Shown here in pieces: positions 1 through 7,017 of a stretch of DNA of 47,850 bases. The notes beneath the pieces are model-generated. The model was not told where the DNA came from and ran no database searches. It saw nothing but the letters and a program-made list of their open reading frames with translations. Where the stretch lies: NCBI RefSeq assembly GCF_947495735.1, contig NZ_CANMAA010000022.1, forward strand, positions 1 through 47,850. Reading direction: 5' to 3'. This DNA comes from an uncultured Pseudokineococcus sp. Its GTDB lineage: Bacteria > Actinomycetota > Actinomycetes > Actinomycetales > Quadrisphaeraceae. Numbering within the stretch: the first letter of the stretch is position 1; every line of letters starts with the position of its first letter. The position numbers and the translations under genes were made by a program.

Positions 1-145
<145 letters not shown>

Positions 146-225
146 CCGTCATCCCGGGCCCAGCGCGACAGCCCCCACGGGGGCACCGGTGGCCGCCGGA
201 GACGGTCGAGACCGCCCGGGACGCG

Positions 226-260
226 AGGAGCGCGCGACCCGGTCCGGGTCGCGCGCTCCT
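226..260 (-). terminator. Hairpin terminator after the NlpC/P60 gene
   Basis: Two perfectly complementary 15-base arms (226-240 and 246-260, starting AGGAGCGCGCG) flank a 5-base loop, 18 bases past the stop codon of the minus-strand NlpC/P60 gene. There is no U tract, as is common in high-GC actinobacteria. Bases 146-225 show nothing recognisable. Confidence 0.75.
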
Positions 261-278
261 GAGCGGTGCTGCGGTGCG

Positions 279-749
279 TCAGGCGACGCGGCCCCAGGTG
301 ACGCCGCTCTTGGCCCAGATGGTGCGCTTGCTCACGACGCGGCCCGGCTTGGGCGCGTCCCAGATCTTCCAGTTCCCCGCGTAGATGCCCACGTGGTAGA
401 CGTGGCCGCTGGAGTTGTGGAAGAAGACCAGGTCGCCCGGACGGAGGGACTTGGTCGCGATCTTGGGCAGCGCGGCGCGCTGCTGGGCGGCCGTGCGGGG
501 CAGCTTCTTGCCCGCCTGCTTGTAGGACCACTGCGTCAGGCCCGAGCAGTCGAAGCGGGTGGGGCCGGTGGCGCCCCAGACGTAGGGCATCCCGGCGCGC
601 GTCGCGGCGGCGGCGACGGCCTTGCTGCCCAGCGTGGCGGCGTCGGCCTTCGGGGCGGCGGGACCTGCCACGAAGCCGGCCATGAGGGCGACGGACGCGA
701 GCAGGACGAAGAGCATGCGGGCAGGCGTCCGCAGGGCGGTGCTGGTCAT
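279..749 (-). CDS. Secreted NlpC/P60 peptidoglycan peptidase
   Basis: Probable cell-wall endopeptidase that cuts peptidoglycan stem peptides outside the cell. The 156-residue product has an N-terminal signal peptide (basic start, hydrophobic residues about 12-28, small residues before about 38), then a single compact NlpC/P60 domain. The catalytic Cys is C68 in RFDCSGLTQW and the catalytic His is H119 in YHVGIYAG; the third polar position is probably D131. There is no SH3, LysM or coiled-coil targeting domain, so this is a minimal member of the family. ATG 749 follows a GGAGGA ribosome site by a few bases. The leader is a c-di-AMP riboswitch, an arrangement known for actinobacterial wall hydrolases; it implies that wall cleavage is tied to c-di-AMP level. 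Family assignment is firm; the exact bond cut is not known. Confidence 0.93.
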   Translation of the reverse strand: MTSTALRTPARMLFVLLASVALMAGFVAGPAAPKADAATLGSKAVAAAATRAGMPYVWGATGPTRFDCSGLTQWSYKQAGKKLPRTAAQQRAALPKIATKSLRPGDLVFFHNSSGHVYHVGIYAGNWKIWDAPKPGRVVSKRTIWAKSGVTWGRVA

Positions 750-767
750 GGGTGGTCCTCCGGGTGC

Positions 768-930
768 CGCCTGCGGGGGGTGACCTGTCGGGTTCGGGCT
801 CCAGAGCTGCCCGGCCGCGCGTGCGCGGCTTCACCCCGAGGACCCCCGTGGGGGCCCGACGAGCTGGTTCCTCCGCCCCTGCCGTCTCCTCGTGTGCTCA
901 GGCTCTTGCCGCAGCGGTGGCAGGGTTCGG
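768..930 (-). promoter_or_regulatory. c-di-AMP riboswitch (ydaO/yuaA class)
   Basis: Read on the minus strand, the leader of the NlpC/P60 gene contains the conserved blocks of the ydaO class in the right order: GCCGAACCCTGCC, a GGGGCGGAGGAACCAG block, CTCGGGGTGAAGCC, then GAGCCCGAACCCGACAG and GTCACCCCCCGCAGGC. It ends about 10 bases before the ribosome site. In the known class c-di-AMP binding switches the downstream gene off. Boundaries are by eye; a covariance-model scan (Rfam RF00379) would settle them. Confidence 0.85.
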
Positions 931-1140
931 CGTCCGCGCGGCCGCCCCGCCTCGTGGCGGGGGCTTCTGACGTTCGTGTCGGCGGAAGAGTGCCACACCT
1001 TTACCCGATCGAGATAGAGGGCACCTCAGACATCTCGTCCGCCGGCCGAGGAGGCCGCGCCGGCGGGCGGGTGCGCCGTCCGGCCCCCGCCCGTGAGGGC
1101 CCCCGCGCCCGCCCTCCCCGGCGCGGGGCACACTCCCCCC
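931..1140. other. Divergent intergenic region upstream of the riboswitch
   Basis: This is the promoter region for the riboswitch transcript (minus) and the J-domain gene (plus). The stretch about 990-1020 is much richer in A/T than its surroundings and contains TATCTC and GGTAAAGGT on the minus strand, so the NlpC promoter is probably there; I cannot assign -35/-10 boxes with confidence. The remainder is GC-rich without motifs. Confidence 0.35.
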
Positions 1141-1452
1141 GTGAGCAGCACCCCCCCGGCGCCGTCGGACGACGAGGCGGCCTGGCGCAGCGCCCGTCGC
1201 CGGGCCGCGCGCCGCCACCACCCCGACGTCGGCGGCAGCACCGAGGCCTACCTCGCGGCGCTGGCCGAGGTCGACGCGGACTTCGGGCGCCTGCCCGACG
1301 GCCGACCCGCCGGCCCGCGGGTCGTCGTCACCACGTCCCTGCGGCGCCGCGTCCTGCGCGGAGCCCTGCGCGGCGCGCGGGACGCCTCACGGGCCGTCCG
1401 CCGGCGCATCCCGCCGGGCGTGCCCGGTTCGCGCCGCTACGGCAACCTCTGA
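1141..1452 (+). CDS. Small J-domain-like (HPD) protein
   Basis: This 103-residue protein carries an HPD tripeptide in the setting RRAARRHHPDVGG, followed by an amphipathic helix (about residues 34-48). These match helix II, the HPD loop and helix III of a DnaJ J-domain, the part that stimulates Hsp70/DnaK ATPase. Helix I is short or missing and no Gly/Phe, zinc or C-terminal substrate domain follows; instead the tail is very arginine-rich (about residues 60-103). GTG 1141 is chosen because it gives a start close to the motif; an in-frame ATG at 1093 only adds low-complexity sequence. It ends 3 bases before the HAD gene, so the two are probably cotranscribed. Whether it acts as a DnaK co-chaperone is inference from the HPD alone. 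Confidence 0.7.
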   Translation: MSSTPPAPSDDEAAWRSARRRAARRHHPDVGGSTEAYLAALAEVDADFGRLPDGRPAGPRVVVTTSLRRRVLRGALRGARDASRAVRRRIPPGVPGSRRYGNL

Positions 1453-1455
1453 CCC

Positions 1456-2148
1456 ATGAGCGCCCTGAGCACGCGGCCCGACGTCGTCCTCCTCGACGTC
1501 AACGAGACGCTGTCCGACACGGCGCCCATGGCGCGCGCCTTCGAGGACGTGGGCGCGCCGGGCTCGCTGGCCGCGACGTGGTTCGCCGGGGTGCTCCGCG
1601 ACGGCTTCGCGCGGACGGCCGCCGGCGCCGCGGCGCCCTTCGCCGACGTGGCCGCCGGCGCGCTGCGGACGGTCCTCGAGGGGGTCGACGGCCTCGGTCC
1701 CGCCCTCGACGACGCGGTCTCCCAGGTCATGGACGCCTTCACGCAGCTGCCGGCGCACCCCGACGTGGCCCCGGGCCTCGCCGCGCTGCGGGCGAGCGGG
1801 CTGCACGTGGCGACGCTGACCAACGGGGCGACCGCCGTCTCCGACGGGCTGCTGCGCCGCGCCGGCGCCCGGGACTCCGTCGACCAGCTGCTCTCCGTCC
1901 AGGACGCCCCCGGCGGGGCGTGGAAGCCGGCCCCCGCCGCGTACGAGCACGGCCTGCGCGCCACGGGCTCGACCGCCGACCGGGCGGTGCTCGTGGCCGT
2001 GCACCCGTGGGACGTCGACGGCGCCGCCCGCGCCGGCCTCCGCACGGCCTGGCTCGACCGCTCGGGCCGCACCTACCCGAGCCACCTGACCGCCCCCGAC
2101 GTCACGGCGCCCTCCCTGACGGCGCTGGCGGAGCTGCTCAGCCGCTGA
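1456..2148 (+). CDS. HAD-superfamily hydrolase (haloacid dehalogenase-like)
   Basis: The 230-residue protein shows all four HAD motifs: nucleophile D14 in LLDVNETLSD, the Thr of motif II in TLTNGAT, the motif III Lys in WKPAPAAY, and the motif IV acidic pair in AVHPWDVDGA. The HPWD version and the helical cap (about residues 20-100) place it near type II 2-haloacid dehalogenases and the phosphatases that resemble them, so the substrate may be a phosphate ester or a 2-haloacid. The usual second Asp of DxD is replaced by Asn in DVN, which is normal for dehalogenases. It follows the J-domain gene by 3 bases and overlaps the convergent cobK tail by 11 bases. Substrate not deducible. Confidence 0.85.
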   Translation: MSALSTRPDVVLLDVNETLSDTAPMARAFEDVGAPGSLAATWFAGVLRDGFARTAAGAAAPFADVAAGALRTVLEGVDGLGPALDDAVSQVMDAFTQLPAHPDVAPGLAALRASGLHVATLTNGATAVSDGLLRRAGARDSVDQLLSVQDAPGGAWKPAPAAYEHGLRATGSTADRAVLVAVHPWDVDGAARAGLRTAWLDRSGRTYPSHLTAPDVTAPSLTALAELLSR

Positions 2149-2929
2149 GGGCCCTGGGTCGCTCGGCCACGGTGCTGCGCACCCACGCCGAGGCCCTCGC
2201 CGGGCCGGTGGCGCGAGCCGCGCCGGAGGCGCCCGGAGGGGCGGGCGGCCTCCGCACGACCACCACGGGCAGCCCCAGCTCTCGCGCGGCGACGAGCACC
2301 GCGGCGCCGCCCGGTCCCCCGCTGTCCGTCGTCAGGACGACACCCACGTCGCGGTCCGCCAGGAGAGCGCGCTCGCCGTCGACATCCCCGGCACGACGGC
2401 GCAGGGCGATCTCGCAGCCCGGGGGCAGCGGCGGTCGCGGGAGCCGGGGCAGGCGCAGGACCAGGCGCGGGCTCGACAGGCGGGCCAGCGCCCCGAGGGA
2501 GCGGCCGCCCCCCGCGACCAGCGCGCGCGACCACGGCCCGGCGGCGAGGAGCTCCGCCGCGGCGTCCAGGTCCGGGACCGAGCGCCAGTCGTCACCGGCC
2601 TGGGGCAGCCAGGCGGGTCGCTCCAGGAGGAGCAGCGGGACGCCGGAGGCCGCGCAGGCCTCGACGGCGGCGTCGGTGATGCGGGCGGAGTAGGGCGGGG
2701 TGGCGTCGACCACGGCCCGCACCTCGTGCTCGACCAGCCACGCGGCCAGGCCCTCGGCTCCGCCGAAGCCCCCGCGGTGGAGCTCCCCCGGAGGGGCCAG
2801 CGGCACCTCACGGCCGACCGGGAGCGAGGTCGTCACGCGCACGCCCGGCAGCTCCACCAGGTCCTGGGCGAGCGCGCGGGCCTCGGTGGTCCCTCCGAGC
2901 ACGAGCACGTGATCCGGGTGCGGGTCCAC
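2138..2929 (-). CDS. cobK: Precorrin-6A / cobalt-precorrin-6A reductase
   Basis: Reduces precorrin-6A (or the cobalt form) to precorrin-6B with NADPH in corrin-ring (vitamin B12) synthesis. The 263-residue product opens with the CobK/CbiJ nucleotide-binding motif VLVLGGTTEARALA (about residues 8-21) and has the family's TPPYSARITDAA block near residue 80 and a C-terminal TTDSGGPGG block for the second Rossmann-like half. Length fits the family. GTG 2929 is the only start close to the first beta strand; an ATG at 2937 is out of frame. No other corrin gene is in the window, so it is isolated from its pathway. Its 3' end overlaps the convergent HAD gene. No cobalamin riboswitch is visible upstream. 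Confidence 0.88.
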   Translation of the reverse strand: MDPHPDHVLVLGGTTEARALAQDLVELPGVRVTTSLPVGREVPLAPPGELHRGGFGGAEGLAAWLVEHEVRAVVDATPPYSARITDAAVEACAASGVPLLLLERPAWLPQAGDDWRSVPDLDAAAELLAAGPWSRALVAGGGRSLGALARLSSPRLVLRLPRLPRPPLPPGCEIALRRRAGDVDGERALLADRDVGVVLTTDSGGPGGAAVLVAARELGLPVVVVRRPPAPPGASGAARATGPARASAWVRSTVAERPRALSG

Positions 2930-3027
2930 GCGTCCATGGTGGGACACGGGCGCCCGAGCGGCAGGTCCGCTCCGCAACGATGCGGTGACGACCGCCCCGG
3001 CGGACGGCGGGAGACATCTCGCGCGAC

Positions 3028-3191
3028 GCACTTCGTCGGCACCCTGCCGCCGACGACGCCCCCCGGGCGCACTCTGTCGACACCCTGCCGCTGACGACCC
3101 CCTCGAGGCGCACCCTGTCGGCACACTGCCGCCGGAGACACCCCCGAGGCGAACGGTGTCGACACCGTGCCGCCGAGGACACCGCGCTCAG
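3028..3191. repeat. Tandem array, 4 x 41 bp (array A)
   Basis: Four consecutive units of exactly 41 bp start at 3028, 3069, 3110 and 3151. Each opens GCAC or GAAC, has the core CTGTCGRCACMSTGCCGC, and ends in a C-rich GACRMCCCC-GAGGC block. Units 2 and 3 are the closest pair. A fainter copy may precede unit 1 (about 2987-3027). The array fills the gap between cobK and the MT0933-type gene and encodes nothing convincing. A related array lies at 17057-17220. Confidence 0.92.
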
Positions 3192-3277
3192 ACCGCGCAG
3201 CCCTTCGGGCCGCAGTCCCGAGTGCCGGCGTCGCAGCGGGGACGCCCGCGGGGCCCGCCGCAGCGGGCCCCGGCGGG

Positions 3278-3508
3278 TCAGCGCCCGCTCGAGCCCCGGC
3301 CCCAGCCCCGGCGCCGGCCGCGGCCGCTGCTCGTGCCCAGGGCCTTGCCGACGGCGTCCTTGGCCTTGGTCACGCTGGCCTCGTGCTTGCCGCCGGTGCG
3401 GCTGTTGACGGCGTCTCCGACGCGGTCCAGGCCCGACGTCACCTTCTCGGGGTTCTGCGCCGCGTAGCGACGCGCCTGGTTGACGATGAGGCCGATCCTC
3501 AGAGCCAT
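3278..3508 (-). CDS. MT0933-type small antitoxin-family protein
   Basis: This 76-residue protein matches the actinobacterial family annotated as antitoxin of the MT0933 type (PF14013): a short helical body with the signature spacing QNPEKVTSGLDRVGDAV, RTGGKHEASV and KAKDAVGKAL, followed by a basic, glycine-rich tail (about residues 60-76). ATG 3508 is preceded by a clear GGAGGAG ribosome site. The toxin assignment in this family rests on few data; many genomes carry the gene alone, and no toxin-like gene is adjacent here (neighbours are cobK and phosphofructokinase). A role as a small structural or stress protein is equally possible. Confidence 0.8.
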   Translation of the reverse strand: MALRIGLIVNQARRYAAQNPEKVTSGLDRVGDAVNSRTGGKHEASVTKAKDAVGKALGTSSGRGRRRGWGRGSSGR

Positions 3509-3670
3509 CTCGTGCTCCTCCCCAGCGCCCTCGGGCGCTGCTGCTGGTGCTGTGCCGTGCGGTCGGCGCCGGGGTCGGCGCCCTGCCCCGAGCGTCGTCG
3601 CTGGGCGGGCGGGGCGCCACCGCGGGGCCTTCTCCCGGCGAGCTGTCACCGGAGTCCGGGCGCGTCACCG

Positions 3671-3775
3671 ACCCCCGGGGACCTCGGACACCTCAGCGGC
3701 CCTCCGGAGACCTCACCGGTCTCCGACGACGTCGCTGGTCCCCGACGACGTCACTGGCCCCCGAAGACGCGGACC
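3671..3775. repeat. Degenerate 19-20 bp tandem repeats (array C)
   Basis: Successive units at 3700-3719, 3720-3738, 3739-3757 and a decayed one from 3758 share CTCCGACGACGTCRCTGG; a looser unit precedes at 3671-3699. The third good unit contains the stop codon of the phosphofructokinase gene and the next encodes its last residues, so the repeat reaches into the coding 3' end. The remaining gap 3509-3670 holds the promoter region of the MT0933-type gene with no box I can name. Confidence 0.75.
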
Positions 3776-5127
3776 TCGTCGGCCTCGGTGCCCTCGCCGA
3801 GCGAGGCGGGCTGGCCCGTCGCCTCGAGCACCGACCACCACAGGTCCCCGTTGGGGTCCACGCGGTTGCGCGTGCTGACGGCGAGCTGGATGGGGATGTG
3901 CACGAAGCGGCGCCGCCAGCGGCCCACGACCATGTTGGTGCGCCCCGCCATCGCCGCGTGGACGGCGGCGTGCGCCAGCCGGGTGCAGTAGACGCTGTCG
4001 TAGGGGTTGGCGGGCACGCTGCGGATGACGTAGCTCGGGTCGATGTAGCGCAGGTTGAGCTCCATCCCGTGCCGGGTGAAGTCGTCGGTGATGCGCTGGC
4101 GCAGCAGGCGCCCGACGTCCTGCAGCCTCTTGTTGCCCGAGGCGTCGACCAGCCCGCCCTCCGCCTCCGCCTCGGTGAACAGCTCCTGGCCCGCACCCTC
4201 GGCGGCGACGACGAGCGCGTGGCCCTGGGTGCGCACCTTCTGCCGCAGGACCTCCAGGAAGCCCCCGGGTCCGTCGAAGGCGAACGGCACCTCGGGGATG
4301 AGGACGAAGTCGGCGTCGTTCTGCGCCAGCGCCGCGTAGCAGGCGATGAAGCCGGAGTGCCGCCCCATGAGCTTGACCACGCTGACGCCCCCGGGCGCCG
4401 ACCGGGCCTCGACCTTCGCGCTGCGGATGGACCGCGTCGCCTCGGAGAAGGCGGTCTGGAAGCCGAAGCTCTGGTCGAGGAAGGGGATGTCGTTGTCGAT
4501 CGTCTTCGGCACGCCGACGACGCCGATCGGCCGGTCGCGCCGGCCGATCTCCTCCGCGATCCGCTGGGCCCCGCGCATGGAGCCGTCGCCGCCGATGACG
4601 AACAGGATGCTGATGCCCATCCGCTCGAGGCAGTCGACGACCTGCCCGATGTCCTGCTGCCCGCGCGAGCTGCCGAGGATCGTCCCGCCCAGGGCGGCGA
4701 TGCCGTCCACGGACTCCACCGACAGGTCCACGACGTCGTGGCCGTACTCGGGGATGAAGCCCTGGTAGCCGTTGCGGAAGCCGTGGATGCGCTTGACGCC
4801 GTAGTGCGTCGTCAGCTCCGAGACGATGCCGCGGATGACGTTGTTGATGCCGGGGCACAGCCCTCCGCACGTCACGATGCCGACACGCGTCTTGGAGGGG
4901 TCGAAGAACAGCTTCCGCCGGGGGCCCGCGGCCTCGAGGCTGGGCAGCTCGCCCTCCGAGCGCCGGTCGAAGGACGCCCGCGTGTCGTCGAAGAGGATGC
5001 GGTCGCCCTCCTCCACGGCGTGGTGGCTCGTGCGGCGGCGCTCCAGCAGGGGCGCGAGGGGGGACGGGACCGTCCGCGGCCCCAGGGACTGGACCTCGAA
5101 GTCGATGTCGGCGTCGCTGCTCGCCAT
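3751..5127 (-). CDS. 6-phosphofructokinase, ATP-type with lysine in the TIDND loop
   Basis: Phosphorylates fructose 6-phosphate to the 1,6-bisphosphate in glycolysis. The 458-residue protein has an N-terminal extension of about 78 residues, then the phosphofructokinase fold: GIVTCGGLCPG (about 83-93), IGGDGSMRGA (about 168-177), VPKTIDNDIP (about 196-205, catalytic Asp about 201) and MGRHSGF for the sugar phosphate. GGDGS (not GGDDS) indicates ATP rather than pyrophosphate as donor, while Lys before TIDND is the residue of PPi enzymes. This Gly/Lys combination is typical of the plant, trypanosomatid and actinobacterial clade and predicts little classical allostery. ATG 5127 follows a weak GAGAGGCGG; ATG 5175 would add 16 residues. 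The 3' end lies in a short tandem repeat. Confidence 0.92.
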   Translation of the reverse strand: MASSDADIDFEVQSLGPRTVPSPLAPLLERRRTSHHAVEEGDRILFDDTRASFDRRSEGELPSLEAAGPRRKLFFDPSKTRVGIVTCGGLCPGINNVIRGIVSELTTHYGVKRIHGFRNGYQGFIPEYGHDVVDLSVESVDGIAALGGTILGSSRGQQDIGQVVDCLERMGISILFVIGGDGSMRGAQRIAEEIGRRDRPIGVVGVPKTIDNDIPFLDQSFGFQTAFSEATRSIRSAKVEARSAPGGVSVVKLMGRHSGFIACYAALAQNDADFVLIPEVPFAFDGPGGFLEVLRQKVRTQGHALVVAAEGAGQELFTEAEAEGGLVDASGNKRLQDVGRLLRQRITDDFTRHGMELNLRYIDPSYVIRSVPANPYDSVYCTRLAHAAVHAAMAGRTNMVVGRWRRRFVHIPIQLAVSTRNRVDPNGDLWWSVLEATGQPASLGEGTEADEVRVFGGQ

Positions 5128-5252
5128 GCCGGGTTTCCGCCTCTCGCCGTCGTGCACGTGCCGGTCGCTCGCCATCCTGGCGCATCGCGCGCGGCGGCCG
5201 GCACGCCCCTCCACCGCTCCCGCCAGGAGGGGGCCGCGAGGGGCGGCGAGCC

Positions 5253-5852
5253 TCAGCGGGGCTGGAGACCCGCCGCGCTGAGCACCTCGGCCCGCTCCTG
5301 CGCGGAGAGCCGGTCGACGTAGAGCAGCCCGTCGAGGTGGTCCACCTCGTGCTGGAGGCACACGGCGGCGAGCCCGTTCGTCGACACCCGCACGGGCTCC
5401 CCCCGCACGTCGACCCCGGTCACGACGGCCGTCGTGAGGCGCTCCACGACGGCGGCCTCGCCCGGGACCGACAGGCACCCCTCGTCGTCCGCGGCGCGGC
5501 GGGCGAAGACGCCCGGCAGGCGCAGCACGGGGTTGACCACCGTGGCGACCACGCGCTCACCGCTCGCGTCGGGGCAGTCCATGACGAAGACGCGGGCGTC
5601 GACGCCGATCTGGTTGGCGGCCAGCCCGACGCCGTCGGCGGCGTGCATGCTCACGACCATGTCGGCCTCGAGCTGGGCCAGCTCGTCGTCGAAGACGGTG
5701 ACCGGGGCGCACGGGCGGTGCAGCACCGGGTCCCCGTCCAGGACGATCGGGCGCACCCGGCCGGCCGGCCCGGCGGCCGAGCCGTCACCGGCTCCCGAGC
5801 CGGGCGAGGGCTCCTCGGACGGCGCGGGGGGCGGGGCTGTCCCGGACGGCAC
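5253..5852 (-). CDS. def: Peptide deformylase
   Basis: Removes the formyl group from the N-terminal methionine of new proteins. All three metal-site motifs are present: GVGLAANQIG, EGCLSVPG (Cys ligand) and QHEVDHLDG (two His ligands and the catalytic Glu). An N-terminal Pro/Ser/Gly-rich segment of about 30 residues precedes the domain. I place the start at GTG 5852 because a strong AGGAGG lies 5 bases before it and a TAGCAT -10 box (5902-5907) puts the transcript start near 5895. The in-frame ATG at 5903 overlaps that box and could not be on the transcript. Product is 199 residues. Genomes of this group often carry a second deformylase; it is not in this window. Confidence 0.9.
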   Translation of the reverse strand: MPSGTAPPPAPSEEPSPGSGAGDGSAAGPAGRVRPIVLDGDPVLHRPCAPVTVFDDELAQLEADMVVSMHAADGVGLAANQIGVDARVFVMDCPDASGERVVATVVNPVLRLPGVFARRAADDEGCLSVPGEAAVVERLTTAVVTGVDVRGEPVRVSTNGLAAVCLQHEVDHLDGLLYVDRLSAQERAEVLSAAGLQPR

Positions 5853-5901
5853 GGTCTCCTCCTCGGCGACGACGCCGGCGAGCCCGGCGAGCGAGCCGCC
5901 C

Positions 5902-5907
5902 ATGCTA
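5902..5907 (-). promoter_or_regulatory. -10 box of def
   Basis: TAGCAT on the minus strand, matching the TANNNT pattern seen before several genes of this window. It predicts a transcript start near 5895 and excludes the upstream ATG as start of the deformylase. No clear -35 box. Confidence 0.45.
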
Positions 5908-5977
5908 GGGCGGGGCGCGCGCACGACCTCGCGGCGGTGGAGCCCGGCGGCGGGCGACGCGGCCCGCCGCCGGCGGC

Positions 5978-6190
5978 TCAGCCCTCGGTCGAGCGCTGCT
6001 GCGGGACGCCGCCGTCCAGGAGGGCGCGCACCTCGGCCTCGCGGTAGCGGCGGTGGCCGCCGAGCGTCCGGATCGAGGAGAGCTTGCCGGCCTTGGCCCA
6101 GCGCGTGACCGTCTTGGGGTCGACGCGGAACAGGGCGGCGACCTCGGCGGGCGTGAGCAGGGTCTCGACCTCGTCGGCACGAGCGGACAT
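5978..6190 (-). CDS. bldC: BldC developmental regulator (MerR-like winged helix)
   Basis: A 70-residue DNA-binding protein with a single MerR-type winged HTH: LLTPAEVAALFRVDPKTV forms the helix-turn-helix and RTLGGHRRYREAEV the wing. It is nearly identical in character to streptomycete BldC, which binds direct repeats cooperatively and times development; BldC-like proteins also occur in non-sporulating actinobacteria, where the role is less clear. There is no effector domain or dimerisation coiled coil. ATG 6190 is the natural start. It lies next to def and is divergent from the DUF3073 gene, a neighbourhood (bldC, DUF3073, purM, purF) shared with other actinobacteria. Confidence 0.95.
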   Translation of the reverse strand: MSARADEVETLLTPAEVAALFRVDPKTVTRWAKAGKLSSIRTLGGHRRYREAEVRALLDGGVPQQRSTEG

Positions 6191-6668
6191 GAGGGCCTCC
6201 AGGGGGGTGCCGCCCCCGGAGCCGGCGGGACGCCGGCCCGCGGACGACTCGGGTGGATCAGAGTGTGCGGTCGCTTCCTGTGAGTCGCCATAGTCCGGAT
6301 TGACTAGGTCCTGGGTGTTCGTCTCCGAGTGTCACAGCCGACGGCGCTGGGTGAGCGACTCGGGCCGTTTCGGCTGCGCTCCGTGACAACGCCTCCCCTA
6401 GGTAGTCAAATCTGTGACCACTTCGTGATGCTGCGGCGCGCGGCGGGGTCCAGGCGCCCTCACCCGCCCGGGGGAGGAGGGGGCCGGAAGGGTGACGCGG
6501 AGCGGGGTGGCGCCGGGACCGGCCGGGCCCTCCCCGAGGGCTCCGCAGCCGGTGTGCCGGAAGACGCGGCGAGGCTGTAGCGTTGCCGCCACGCAGAGAT
6601 GACCAGGCCCCGGGGCCGCCGTCCTCGGACGGCCTGCCCCGGCACGACGTTCAGAGGGGGTCGACGCC
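6191..6668. other. 478-bp divergent control region between bldC and the DUF3073 gene
   Basis: No gene is visible. Two A/T-richer islands stand out at 6285-6310 and 6395-6425. They contain TTGACTA in opposite orientation (plus at 6300-6306, minus at 6403-6409), and GTGTCACAG (6330-6338) faces CTGTGACCAC (6412-6421). These look like regulator sites or promoter parts for bldC, but I cannot match them to a named operator. A TAGCGT -10 box preceded by TG (6576-6583) is a likely promoter of the DUF3073 gene. The stretch 6430-6570 is plain GC-rich sequence. Confidence 0.4.
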
Positions 6669-6866
6669 ATGGGGCGCGGCCGTCAGAAGGCGAAGCAGAC
6701 CAAGGTCGCTCGCCAGCTCAAGTACTACAGCCCGGAGACGGACTACAAGTCCCTCGAGCGCGAGCTCGGGCACCCCGGCACGTCGTACGACCCGCCGCCG
6801 GAGCGCGAGTCCTCCGACGAGGAGGACGACGGCTACGGCGGATGGGCCTCCGGCTCCGTCCGCTGA
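6669..6866 (+). CDS. DUF3073 family protein
   Basis: This 65-residue protein begins MGRGRQKAKQTKVARQL and continues LKYYSPETDYKSLERELG, the signature of the actinobacterial DUF3073 family. A basic N-terminal third is followed by an acidic, Asp/Glu-rich tail. Function is unknown; the charge pattern suggests nucleic-acid or ribosome association, which is inference only. ATG 6669 follows an AGAGGGGG ribosome site. It is convergent with purM and divergent from bldC, the usual place for this family. Confidence 0.92.
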   Translation: MGRGRQKAKQTKVARQLKYYSPETDYKSLERELGHPGTSYDPPPERESSDEEDDGYGGWASGSVR

Positions 6867-6895
6867 GGACCGGCCGGCACAGCAGCTGCACCACC

Positions 6896-6936
6896 ACGAC
6901 GCACCGCTCGGCCCCACGGGCCGGGCGGTGCGTCGT
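6896..6936 (+). terminator. Hairpin terminator after the DUF3073 gene
   Basis: Arms of 19 bases (from ACGACGCACCGC at 6896) with one mismatch flank a short loop and lie 30 bases past the DUF3073 stop. The gene to the right (purM) ends toward it, so the hairpin could serve both directions. Confidence 0.75.
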
Positions 6937-7017
6937 GCTGTGCGCGGGCTCCCGCTCGGGTGCGGCGCCACCAGCGCTCGGGGCCCCGGGCGGGGCGCGG
7001 AGACTCCGTGGGGTCGG

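Noticed and set aside
189-2693. Long plus-strand open frame (834 codons)
   Set aside because: Composition is Arg/Ala/Gly/Pro-rich antisense to the NlpC and cobK genes and out of frame with the HAD gene; a shadow of high GC.
2930-3027. Cobalamin riboswitch upstream of cobK
   Set aside because: No B12-box-like block is visible on the minus strand upstream of the start.
3028-3191. 41-bp repeats as a CRISPR array
   Set aside because: The units are directly adjacent, without unique spacers, and no cas gene is present.
5853-5903. ATG 5903 as start of peptide deformylase
   Set aside because: It overlaps a -10 box and has no ribosome site, whereas GTG 5852 has a strong one.
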